From positions 86,001 through 150,000 of the forward strand of contig JAMFTG010000222.1 in NCBI GenBank assembly GCA_023974075.1: a stretch of 64,000 nt of DNA, written 5' to 3'. The stretch comes from Chaenocephalus aceratus (taxonomy: Eukaryota; Chordata; Actinopteri; Perciformes; Channichthyidae). The stretch's first letter is position 1; each line of letters begins with the position of its first letter. This document shows positions 1 to 10,555 of the stretch, piece after piece. The position numbers and the translations under genes were made by a program. Under the pieces are notes generated by a model. That model ran no database searches. It was not told the DNA's origin and saw only the letters and a list, made by a program, of their open reading frames with translations.

Positions 1-229
1 AATCTATCTAAATTCGAATATAAATATATAAATTGTAGTGATTGGGATGAACCCCTTGAGACGCACCAATCTCGTTTTCATACGTCCCGACAACAGCACA
101 CAACTTCCAGACACACATAGACAAAAAGACACAAAGCAAAACATGACAAGAGACAAACACATACAGTCTGTTAAGTACAATTCAAGCAATGCATACAATC
201 ATTACATTTGAGACAGTTGAGCAAATCAG

Positions 230-600
230 TTTCATCATCATAAGTCAGTTTCATCAATATCAGTTTTCATTAATATCAGTTTTTTCATCAATATCAGTTT
301 CATTAATAATCAGTTTCATTTAATAACAGTTTCATTAATATCAGTTTCATTAATATCAGTTTCATTAATATCAGTTATATCAATATCAGTTATAATCAAT
401 ATCAGTTTCATTAATAACAGTTTCATTAATAACAGTTTCATTAATATCAGTTTCATATAATATCAGTTTCATTAATATCAGTTTCATTAATACAGTTTCA
501 TCAATATCAGTTTCATCAATATCAGTTTCATTAATAACAGTTTCATTAATATCAGTTTCATTAAACAGTTTCATTAATATCAGTTTCATCAATATCAGTT
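230..600. repeat. 15-bp AT-rich minisatellite
   Basis: Tandem, imperfect copies of a unit close to cagtttcattaatat, with frequent 1-3 base indels and cat/tat variants. The minus-strand reading frame over it (ETDINETVINETDID-like) is a by-product of the repeat. Confidence 0.9.
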
Positions 601-1036
601 ATAATAAGTGCAGACCAGTTGAAAGGAGATGATATGTTTAAACAAACCCAATGATGACAGAGATCTGATGGCAGCAGGTAAAGTATTTCAGTCTGTTGGG
701 GGCGTTGAACATGAACGCTCTTCTGCCAATCCATGTTTTTTCAGAGGGGACAGAGAAATAAATCGAACAGAATGTCTGACTTGATGATTTGGTTGAGTAG
801 GGTACGAAATACTGCTTTAAATAAGGGGATAGTTAAGATAAAGCATTTAAATATCAGCTGAAGCCAATGCGTGTGTCTTCTTACATTTAAAGAAGGCCAT
901 TTAGTTGGTGATACATCGTGCAGTGAGGTGCAACGAAAAGGACAACCAAGAACACATCTGCATCGTCTGTTGTAGGCTGTGTTGAGTGGAGCAAGATCTG
1001 ATTTATGTGCATTTTGTAGACAACATCACAGTAATA

Positions 1037-1037
<1 letters not shown>

Positions 1038-1090
<53 letters not shown>

Positions 1091-1162
1091 ATTTATTTGT
1101 AGGCGCCTTCATGACACCCAAGGACACCGTACATTTAAAAAAAAAAAAAAAAAAAAAACTAA
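1038..1162. repeat. (AAT)n microsatellite, short dispersed-repeat fragment and poly(A)
   Basis: An (ataata)n run is followed by a fragment (ggcgcctt ... acacccaaggacacc, about 1101-1130) and then about 20 A. The same fragment recurs near 32913-32945 (ggcgcctttcacagcaccca), so this looks like the poly(A)-tailed 3' end of a retroposed fish repeat. Confidence 0.6.
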
Positions 1163-1639
1163 ATTAAAAATAAATAAAATAAAAGCTAATAGGCAACATA
1201 AGTTACAGAACATGATAATAAAAATTAAAAAATTAAAAAAACCCAAACAGGAAATCATGGAGGAGACAGTCAAGTGGACACACATGGGACATATAATGGG
1301 GGCTCTACGTGAGTACGCAGATTTGAACATGTGGGTTTTTAATTGGGATAGAAAACCCATCATCGGAAGAATACGTTGAGAAGCAATTCTCTTTCGGACA
1401 CTGAGCGTAAAACAATTGCGAGCGCGGTGTGAAACCCTGATTCCATAATTGACTTTTTGTATTTCATGCTTATATGTAGTTTAAATGAAAGTCAGAGTCC
1501 AGCCAGACACCGAGATATTTAAAGCTATCAACGTTATGCAGAGAAGTGCCGTCCTTACATGTTACTACTACTTTGGGTTAGGGTTTGAGCTTCTGATTGT
1601 TCCAGTATAAATATTTCCCTTATTTAAATCTAAGACAAC

Positions 1640-2038
1640 TCCTGCAGGTATTTAGAGACGGACAAAAGGACGAGACAGTCCTGCAGGTATTTAGAGACGG
1701 GACAAAAGGACGAGACAGTCCAGCAGGTTTTTAGAGACGGGACAAAAGGACGAGACAGTCCGGCAGGTTTTTAGAGACAGGACAAAAGGACGAGACAGTC
1801 CCGGCAGGTTTTTTAGAGACAGGACAAAGGACGAGACAGTCCGGCAGGTTTTTAGAGACAGGACAAAAGCGAGACAGTCCGGCAGGTTTTTAGAGACGGG
1901 ACAAAAGGACGAGACAGTCCGGCAGGTATTTAGAGACGGGACAAAAGGACGAGACAGTCCGGCAGGTTTTTAGAGACGGGACAAAAGGACGAGACAGTCC
2001 GGCAGGTTTTAGAGACGGGACAAAAGGACGAGACAGTG
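1640..2038. repeat. 40-bp minisatellite, about 10 copies
   Basis: Unit of about 40 bp containing gacgggacaaaaggacgaga and cagtccggcaggtttttaga. Copies differ by substitutions (gacggg/gacagg, gtttt/gtatt) and 1-bp indels. Confidence 0.92.
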
Positions 2039-2517
2039 AACTGCTTAGAAGCCCTGCATCAGAGAGAGCCGCTGTGCTTCCACAAGGCTGGAGGTACTGA
2101 GGTCATGTGACTCTCCACCACCCCCCAGATGCCTCTCAAGTCACATGACACGTCTGTTAAAAAACGTTCAAATTGTTTGTAACGTCTCTTAGCGTTGAGA
2201 CGCGATTAAAGAAGGTCTTAGACTGAGGAATCTGCAGCAACATTTGAAATGTTCAAAAGCAATATTTGGAAATAAGAAAAGTGCCATTAAACCCACTGAC
2301 TAAAGGGGATCCTGTTCGACTCGGAGGGCTCTGTGTTCTGAGGAGTTGGCTCGGATGAAACGTGTTGATGAAGTCGTGGATCCGAAACCTTTGGACACTC
2401 AGGAAGACGAGAGACAACACCGTGGAACTCAGGACTGCTGATCGGAGAAATGACTATTGGTGTAACCGTATTAGAGACGCAATACAAAACCCCTCTCAGT
2501 ACACACAGGTGGTCAGT

Positions 2518-4170
2518 CTCCTCCTCCTCCTCCTCCTCCTCCTCCTCCTCCTCCTCCTCCTCCTCCTCCTCCTCCTCCTCCTCCTCCTCCTCCTCCTCTC
2601 CTCCTCCTCCCTCCCCTCCTCTCCTCACGTCCTCCTCCCCCTCCCCCCTCCCCCTCCTCCTCCCCTCCTCCTCCTCCTCCCCCTCCCCCTCTCTTCCTCA
2701 CGTCCCTCCTCCTCCTCCTCCTCCCCCCCCCTCCTCCTCCTCCTCCTCCTCCTCCGCCTCACGTCCGTCCTCCTCCTCCTCCTCCTCCTCACGTCCGTCC
2801 TCCTCCTCCTCCTCACGTCCGTCCTCCTCCCCCTCCTCACGTCCCCCCTCCTCCTCCTCCTCCTCCCCCCCTCCTCCTCACGTCCGTCCTCCTCCTACTC
2901 CTCCTCACGTCCGTCCTCCTCCTCCTCCCCCTCCTCCTCCTCCTCCTCACATCCCCCCTCCTCCTCCGCCTCACGTCCTCCTCCTCCTCCTCCTCCTCCT
3001 CCTCCTCCTCCTCCTCCGCCGCACGTCCGTCCTCCTCCTCCTCCTCCTCCTCACGTCCGTCCTCCTCCTCCTCCTCACGTCCGTCCTCCTCCCCCCCCAC
3101 GTCCCCCCTCCTCCTCCTCCTCCTCCTCCCCCTCCTCCTCACGTCCGTCTCCTCCTACTCCTCCTCACGTCCGTCCTCCTCCTCCTCCCCCCCTCCTCCT
3201 CCTCCTCCTCCTCCTCCTCCCCTCCCCCTCCTCCTCCTCCTCCTCACGTCCCCCTCCTCCTCCTCCTCCTCCTCCCCCTCCTCCTCACGTCCGTCCCCTC
3301 CTACTCCTCCTCACGTCCGTCCTCCTCCTCCCCTCCTCCTCCTCCTCCTCCTCCTCCTCCCCTCCCCTCCTCCTCCTCCTCCTCACGTCCTCCCCCTCCC
3401 CCTCCTCCTCCTCCTCCCCCTCACGTCCCCCTCCTCCTCCTCCTCCTCCTCCTCCTCCTCCTCCTCACGTCCCCCCTCCTCCTCCTCCTCCTCCTCCTCC
3501 TCCTTCCTCACGTCCCTCCTCCTCCTCCTCCTCCTCCTCCTCACGTCCCCCCTCCTCCTCCTCACGTCCCCCCTCCTCCTCCTCCTCCTCCTCACTCTTC
3601 CTCCTCCTCCTCCTCCTCCGCCTCCTCACGTCCCCCTCCTCCTCCTCCTCCTCACATCCCCCCCCTCCCCTCCGCCTCACGTCCGTCCTCCTCCTCCTCC
3701 TCCTCCGTCGCCTCCTCCTCCTCATCTCCTCCTCCTCAATGTCCTTCCTCCTCCTCCTCTCATCACGTCCCGTCCCGTCCTCCTCCTCCTCCTCCTCTCT
3801 CCTCCGCCTCACGTCCGTCCTCCTCCTCCTCCTCCTCCTCCTCACGTCCGTCCGTCCCTCCCCCTCCTCACGTCCCCCCTCCTCCTCCTCATCCTCCTCC
3901 TCCTCCTCCTCACGTCCGTCCTCCTCCTACCCTCCTCACGTCCGTCCTCCTCCTCTCCCACTCTCCTCCTCCTCCTCCTCCTCCTCCTCCCTCCTCCTCC
4001 CCCTCCCCCTCCGCCTCCTCCTCCTCCTCACGTCCTCCTCCTCCTCCTCCTCACGTCCCCCCCTCCTCCTCCTCCTCCCCCTCACGTCCCCCCTCCTCCT
4101 CCTCCTCCCCCTCCCCCCTCCTCCTTCCTCCTCCTCCTCCTCCCCTCCTCCTCCTCCTCCTCCTCCTCCC
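2518..4170. repeat. 1.65-kb polypyrimidine (CTC)n tract with CACGTC punctuation
   Basis: The + strand is almost wholly pyrimidine: (ctc)n runs interrupted by cacgtc or cacgtccgtcc blocks at irregular spacing. The opposite strand is a polypurine tract. Long frames here (poly Ser/Pro/Leu on +, poly Glu/Arg/Gly on -) are translations of the repeat and lack any domain. A tract of this length and strand asymmetry can form triplex (H-DNA). Confidence 0.95.
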
Positions 4171-4284
4171 TCCACATTAATCACATGGCAGGGAGAACAG
4201 AGCAGAAGCATCTGTAATAGTTTAGAGCCGGCACTGAAGGACGAGCAGAGGTCGAATAGCATCGCGGCTAATGTGTAAAAAGAC

Positions 4285-4295
4285 GTGTGTGTGTG

Positions 4296-4339
<44 letters not shown>

Positions 4340-4402
4340 TGTGCGTGCGTGCGTGTGTGTGTGTGTGTATGTGTGTGTGTGTGTGTATGTGTGTGTGTGT
4401 TA
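4285..4402. repeat. (GT)n/(GCGT)n microsatellite
   Basis: A pure (gt)n run, a (gcgt)n core, and a final (gt)n with tat interruptions. Confidence 0.97.
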
Positions 4403-4482
4403 ACAGTAATAGATGGCTCGGTGTGAATACAAGGACAGAACGGGGACATGGGGCGCTAAAAATGGATCGCTACCTGGTGGTC

Positions 4483-4485
<3 letters not shown>

Positions 4486-4516
<31 letters not shown>
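4486..4516. repeat. (CA)n microsatellite
   Basis: An uninterrupted (ac)n run of about 30 bp. Confidence 0.95.
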
Positions 4517-4649
4517 CACATGGCTATGGATACACACGTTGACATACATGCAACACACACAAAGTTATGGATTTTTGATACCGCTTTTCTGTCCTTTCAT
4601 TAATCCTTAAATGGGCATTCATATATAAATGTTAATTGATAAAAATTAA

Positions 4650-5263
4650 TTGATTGCTATTCGTATATATTTCCCCCATATGACACACATTCTACTCCGT
4701 TATTACACCTGTATTATTACACTGTTAATACCCCCATGTCACACTGTTATTAGACCCATATTACAGCCATTTAACACCAATATGTTTACACAGTTATACA
4801 GCCCTGTTACAACATTATTTAACCTGTATTACATTAATATTATTCTGTTATTACACCGATGTTATTAAACTCATATAAGGCTGTTATTACACCCATGTAT
4901 TGCGCCCCTGTAACACCCCTATTATAGATAGATAAAGCTTTATTGTCTCCCTTAGGAGAAATGTGTCTTGGGCATCGAGATAATACACATAAAACATTCA
5001 GGTCAATCCGTCATAGATACAGAACAGAGATCACATATCACATGGCAAAGAAACAAACACGAGACATACAGGTACAGCACTTTCCCTATTGTATTCATAC
5101 ACAAATTAATATTGCACTTTCCATTATTACCCCTGTAGTATACCCGTGGTACACTGCTATAACATCCCATATTACACTGTTATCAGACTCTTATTACACC
5201 CATTGTACACATGGACACATCCCGTCATATGAGCGTATCCCCCAGCGTGCAGAAACCATTTAA
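4650..5263. repeat. Degenerate ttattacacc repeat interrupted by a LINE/SINE-type tail
   Basis: About 4680-4925 and 5085-5225 are loose copies of a unit like tgttattacacccatat. Between them, from 4931, the sequence gctttattgtctcccttagg resembles the 3' tails of fish retroposons (compare gtatccccgaggggaaactc at 43851-43870). Short frames here are not coding. Confidence 0.5.
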
Positions 5264-5664
5264 ATGTTAACCCATCTTTGCAGTATTGCTTCATTGACCA
5301 TGTGTTGTGTCCCCGTCCCCCTGCTGGCAGCTAAAGGCTGGTGCAGCAGACGAGAGTTTCCGGGCTGCTTGATTTGTAGCTGCTGCAGAGGTTTTGCGTC
5401 AGTCGTTAAATCCTCCTGCTGCCAACACTTCCTCCGGGTGTTTTCAGATCACAAAATGATCCTGTTTTTCTACCCACAATGCACTGGAAAGATTCCCCGC
5501 TGATTATCTTTTCCACGGGGGACTCGAGTCGTATCCATGCATGAATATTTTGACATAAAAGCAACATGACTCTTAATCATCAAGAGGGCTTTCTGTTTGG
5601 TCATTTCTAATTTCATGGGGATTGTTTTAAACTTTGAAGGGCACTTTGAAATGCTTTCTATTTC

Positions 5665-5668
<4 letters not shown>

Positions 5669-5730
<62 letters not shown>
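5669..5730. repeat. (CA)n microsatellite
   Basis: An uninterrupted (ac)n run of about 60 bp. Confidence 0.97.
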
Positions 5731-6191
5731 TGTAGTGTTTGTGTCGGACTCTGAACCAGATAAGGAAGTCATTGTGTCTCCGGTAATGAAAGGCAGGGTG
5801 ACGGTGCAGATAGGATTTTCAATAACTCTTTTATTTCGATAAAACACGTGCACGCTCACCGTCCTCGGAATAAATCACGTGCACGCTCGCCATAACCTTG
5901 AGTACAAGCGCATGTCAATCAATCCAATCCATTCCCCCTCACCCCCTCCATCTCGCTGTGATGAACGTGCTCTGGCTTCATCTCGTATTGATGACTTTTA
6001 CAGAAAGAAAAAAAGTGCGACGCGCACGAGCGAAGTGATCGATGTTCAGATCGTGATTTATGAATCCACCGTTTTGGAGCTTTTTGTGTCGAAGTTATCT
6101 GGCGCTGAAAACATGATTAGTGGGTGAAGAAGAGGAGGATTGATTCAATATGTTTTCCATTTTTCTTCTGAATCATATAGCTCCAGTTAAA

Positions 6192-9100
6192 CCACTTTAA
6201 AGAGTCCTCTCCTGCTGATGTTCAGGTGTATATCAGTATGAAGTGTCTCTACTTTAAAGAGTCCTCTCCTGCTGATGTTCAGGTGTATATCAGTATGTAG
6301 TGTCTGTACTTAAAGAGTCCTCTCCTGCTGATGTTCAGGTGAATATCAGTATTAGTGTCTGTACTTTAAAGAGTCCTCTCCTGCTGATGTTCAGGTGTAT
6401 AATCAGTATGTAGTGTCTCTACTTTAAAGAGTCCTCTCCTGCTGATGTTCAGGTGTATATCAGTATTTAGTGTCTGTACTTTTAAAGAGTCCTCTCCTGC
6501 TGATGTTCAGGTGAATATCAGTATTTAGTGTCTGTACTTTAAAGAGGTCCTCTCCTGCTGATTTCAGGTGAATATCAGTATTTAGTGTCTGTACTTTAAA
6601 GAGTCCTCTCCTGCTGATGTTCAGGTGTATATCAGTATGTAGTGTCTCTACTTTAAAGAGTCCTCTCTGCTGATGTTCAGGTGTATATCAGTATGTACTG
6701 TCTCTACTTTAAAGAGTCCTCTCCTGCTGATGTTCAGGTGTATATCAGTATGTAGTGTCTCTACTTTAAAGAGTCCTCTCCTGCTGATGTTCAGGTGTAT
6801 ATCAGTATGTAGTGTCTCTATTTTAAAGAGTCCTCTCCTCTGCTGATGTTCAGGGTATATCAGTATGTAGTGTCTCTACTTTAAAGAGTCTCTCCTGCTG
6901 ATGTTCAGGTGTATATCCAGTATGTAGTGTATCTACTTTAAAGAGTCCTATCCTGCTGGTGTTCAGGTGTATATCAGTATGTAGTGTCTCTACTTTAAAG
7001 AGTCCTCTCCTGCTGATGTTCAGGTGTATATCAGTATGTAGTGTCTCTACTTTAAAGAGTTCCTCTCCTGCTGATGTTCAGGTGTATATCAGTATGTAGT
7101 GTCTCTACTTTAAAGAGTCCTCTCTGCTGATGTTCAGGTGTATATCAGTAGTAGTGTCTCTACTTTAAGAGTCCTCTCCTGCTGATGTTCAGGTGTATAT
7201 CAGTATGTAGTGTCTCTACTTTAAAGAGTCCTCTCCTGCTGATGTTCAGGTGTATATCAGTATGTAGTGTATCTACTTTAAAGAGTCCTCTCCTGCTGGT
7301 GTTCAGGTGTATATCAGTATGTAGTGTCTCTACTTTAAAGAGTCCTCTCCTGCTGATGTTCAGGTGTATATCAGTATGTAGTGTCTCTACTTTAAAGAGT
7401 CCTCTCCTGCTGATGTTCAGGTGTATATCAGTATGTAGTGTCTCTACTTAAAGAGTCCTCTCCTGCTGATGTTCAGGTGTATATCAGTATGTAGTGTCTC
7501 TACTTTAAAGAGTCCTCTCCTGCTGATGTTTCAGGTGTATATCAGTATGTAGTGTCTCTACTTTAAAGAGTCCTCTCCTGCTGATGTTCAGGTGTATATC
7601 AGTATGTAGTGTCTCTACTTTAAAGAGTCCTCTCCTGCTGATGTTCAGGTGTATATCAGTATGTAGTGTCTCTACTTTAAAGAGTCCTCTCCTGCTGATG
7701 TTCAGGTGTATATCAGTATGTAGTGTCTCTACTTTAAAGAGTCCTCTCCTGCTGATGTTCAGGTGTATATCAGTATGTAGTGTCTCTACTTTAAAGAGTC
7801 CTCTCCTGCTGATGTTCAGGTGTATATCAGTATGTAGTGTCTCTACTTTAAAGAGTCCTCTCCTGCTGATGTTCAGGTGCATATCAGTATGTAGTGTCTC
7901 TACTTTAAAGAGTCCTCTCCTGCTGATGTTCAGGTGTATATCAGTATGTAGTGTCTCTACTTTAAAGAGTCCTCTCCTGCTGATGTTCAGGTGTATATCA
8001 GTATGTAGTGTCTCTACTTTAAAGAGTCCTCTCCTGCTGATGTTCAGGTGTATATCAGTATGTAGTGTTTCTACTTTAAAGAGTCCTCTCCTGCTGATGT
8101 TCAGGTGTATATCAGTATAGTGTCTCTACTTTAAAGAGTCCTCTCCTGCTGATGATCAGGTGTATATCAGTGTGTAGTGTCTCTACTTTAAAGAGTCCTC
8201 TCCTGCTGATGTTCAGGTGTATATCAGTAATGTAGAGTCTCTACTTTAAAGAGTCCTCTCCTGCTGATGTTCAGGTGTATATCAGTATGCAGTGTCTCTA
8301 CTTTAAAGAGTCCTCTCCTGCTGATGTTCAGGTGTATATCAGTATGTAGTGTCTCTACTTTAAAGAGTCCTCTCCTGCTGATGTTCAGGTGTTATATCAG
8401 TATGTAGTGTCTCTACTTTAAAGAGTCCTCTCCTGCTGATGTTCAGGTGTATATCAGAATGTAGTGTCTCTACTTTAAAGAGTCCTCTCCTGCTGATGTT
8501 CAGGTGTATATCAGTATGTAGTGTCTCTACTTTAAAGAGTCCTCTCCTGCTGATGTTCAGGTGTATATCAGTATGTAGTGTCTCTACTTTAAAGAGTCCT
8601 CTCCTGCTGATGTTCAGGTGCATATCAGTATGTAGTGTCTCTACTTTAAAGAGTCCTCTCCTGCTGATGTTCAGGTGTATATCAGTATAGTGTCTCTACT
8701 TTAAAGAGTCCTCTCCTGCTGATGATCAGGTGTATATCAGTGTGTAGTGTCTCTACTTTAAAGAGTCCTCTCCTGCTGATGTTCAGGTGTATATCAGTAT
8801 GTAGAGTCTCTACTTTAAAGAGTCCTCTCCTGCTGATGTTCAGGTGTATATCAGTATGCAGTGTCTCTACTTTAAAGAGTCCTCTCCTGCTGATCTTCAG
8901 GTGTATATCAGTATGTAGTGTTTCTACTTTAAAGAGTCCTCTCCTGCTGATGTTCAGGTGTATATCAGTATAGTGTCTCTACTTTAAAGAGTCCTCTCCT
9001 GCTGATGATCAGGTGTATATCAGTGTGTAGTGTCTCTACTTTAAAGAGTCCTCTCCTGCTGATGTTCAGGTGTATATCAGTATGTAGAGTCTCTACTTTA

Positions 9101-10071
9101 AAGAGTCCTCTCCTGCTGATGTTCAGGTGTATATCAGTATGTAGTGTCTCTACTTTAAAGAGTCCTCTCCTGCTGATGTTCAGGTGTATATCAGTATGCA
9201 GTGTCTCTACTTTAAAGAGTCCTCTCTTGCTGATGTTCAGGTGTATATCAGTATGCAGTGTCTCTACTTTAAAGAGTCCTCTCCTGCTGATGTTCAGGTG
9301 TATATCAGTATGTAGTGTCTCTACTTTAAAGAGTCCTCTCCTGCTGATGTTCAGGTGTGTATCAGTATGTAGTGTTTCTACTTTAAAGAGTCCTCTCCTG
9401 CTGATGTTCAGGTGTATATCAGTATAGTGTCTCTACTTTAAAGAGTCCTCTCCTGCTGATGATCAGGTGTATATCAGTGTGTAGTGTCTCTACTTTAAAG
9501 AGTCCTCTCCTGCTGATGTTCAGGTGTATATCAGTATGTAGTGTCTCTACTTTAAAGAGTCCTCTCCTGCTGATGTTCAGGTGTATATCAGTATGTAGTG
9601 TCTCTACTTTAAAGAGTCCTCTCCTGCTGATGTTCAGATGTATATCAGTATGTAGTGTCTCTACTTTAAAGAGTCCTCTCCTGCTGATGTTCAGGTGTAT
9701 ATCAGTATGTAGTGTCTCTACTTTAAAGAGTCCTCTCCTGCTGATGTCCAGGTGTATATCAGTATGTAGTGTCTCTACTTTAAAGAGTCCTCTCTTGCTG
9801 ATGTTCAGGTGTATATCAGTATGTAGTGTCTCTACTTTAAAGAGTCCTCTCCTGCTGATGTTCAGGTGTATATCAGTATGTAGTGTCTCTACTTTAAAGA
9901 GTTCTCTCCTGCTGATGTTCAGGTGTATATCAGTATGTAGTGTTTCTACTTTAAAGAGTCCTCTCCTGCTGATGTTCAGGTGTATATCAGTATGTAGTGT
10001 CTCTACTTTAAAGAGTCCTCTCCTGCTGATGTTCAGGTGTATATCAGAATGTAGTGTCTCTACTTTAAAGA
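6192..10071 (+). repeat. 3.9-kb minisatellite, 57-bp unit, about 68 copies
   Basis: Head-to-tail copies of a 57-bp unit that includes actttaaagagtcctctcc, tgctgatgttcag and gtgtatatcagtatgtagtg. Because 57 is divisible by 3, the array gives long frames on both strands (19-residue repeats beginning MFRCISVCSV on + and HLNISRRGLF on -). These have no start context or domain and are not regarded as genes. Copies up to about 7200 carry many 1-2 base indels, while later copies are nearly identical. A marker variant with a 2-bp deletion recurs, showing higher-order duplication. The same unit occurs inverted at 60941-61206. Confidence 0.97.
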
Positions 10072-10185
10072 GACACACACACATGCTCACTCTCATCCAC
10101 ACACACACTCTCTAGTCCACAATCACACACGACTTTTACATTTTCTTATCTGCAATTTTTGGTGTTCTGGTTCCAACAGCCTGAG

Positions 10186-10186
<1 letters not shown>

Positions 10187-10228
<42 letters not shown>
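10187..10228. repeat. (CA)n microsatellite next to the glra1 splice acceptor
   Basis: An (ac)n run that ends about 36 bp before the acceptor AG at 10263-10264, so length variation here lies close to the branch-point region. Confidence 0.95.
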
Positions 10229-10264
10229 AACACACCAACAGTAACGTGTTTCTCTGTGTTTCAG

Positions 10265-10555
10265 GAGGACGAGACAGGCGAGGGCCGCTTCAGTTTCCCG
10301 GGTTACGGCATGGGTCCCGCGTGCCTCCAGAACAAAGACGGCATGGCCATCAAAGGAAACAACAACAACGCCCCGCCCACCACCAACCCGGGCGAGAAGA
10401 CCATCGACGAGATGAAGAAGCTGTTCATCGGCCGGGCCAAACGCATCGACACCGTTTCCCGCGTGGCCTTCCCCCTCGTCTTCCTCATTTTTAACACTTT
10501 CTACTGGATCACTTACAAGATCATCCGCAGCGAGGACATCCACAACATGACTTAG
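10265..10555 (+). CDS. glra1: Glycine receptor alpha subunit, terminal coding exon
   Basis: This exon encodes the C-terminal part of an inhibitory glycine-gated chloride channel of the Cys-loop family, located in the postsynaptic plasma membrane. It starts after tttcag in phase 0 with EDETGEGRF and reads 96 codons to TAG at 10553. The first half is the end of the M3-M4 cytoplasmic loop, with the family motif [12 protein letters not shown] and an Asn/Pro-rich linker. Then come the basic pre-M4 helix ([13 protein letters not shown]) and TM4 (about [19 protein letters not shown]), ending in RSEDIHNMT. The loop motif fits the glra1/glra4 group. The tail-to-tail neighbour g3bp1 matches the human GLRA1-G3BP1 pair and favours glra1, but glra4 cannot be excluded from this exon alone. 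Earlier exons lie left of the window. Confidence 0.9.
   Translation, partial: EDETGEGRFSFPGYGMGPACLQNKDGMAIKGNNNNAPPTTNPGEKTIDEMKKLFIGRAKRIDTVSRVAFPLVFLIFNTFYWITYKIIRSEDIHNMT

Larger units (their letters stand above)
1..10264 (+). other. glra1: Probable last intron of glra1 (5' part outside window)
   Basis: No earlier glycine receptor exon is seen in this stretch, and it ends in a good 3' splice site (pyrimidine-rich, ending tttcag at 10259-10264) directly before the terminal glra1 exon. It is therefore read as intron, although its 5' part could also hold sequence outside the gene. It is mainly tandem repeats, listed separately. The intervals 601-1037, 1161-1639, 2039-2517, 5264-5668 and 5731-6190 look single-copy, with no recognisable gene. 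Confidence 0.6.

Noticed and set aside
2362..4278. Open frame of over 600 codons, Ser/Pro/Leu-rich
   Set aside because: It is the translation of the (CTC)n tract. All frames are open and no domain or splice structure is present.
6192..10071. Regular repeats resembling a CRISPR array
   Set aside because: Units are contiguous, with no unique spacers, in a vertebrate gene.
7185..10115. Repeated open frames MFRCISVCSV (+) and HLNISRRGLF (-)
   Set aside because: They are caused by the 57-bp unit being a multiple of 3 and lacking stops. Both strands are open equally, and there is no coding bias or start context.
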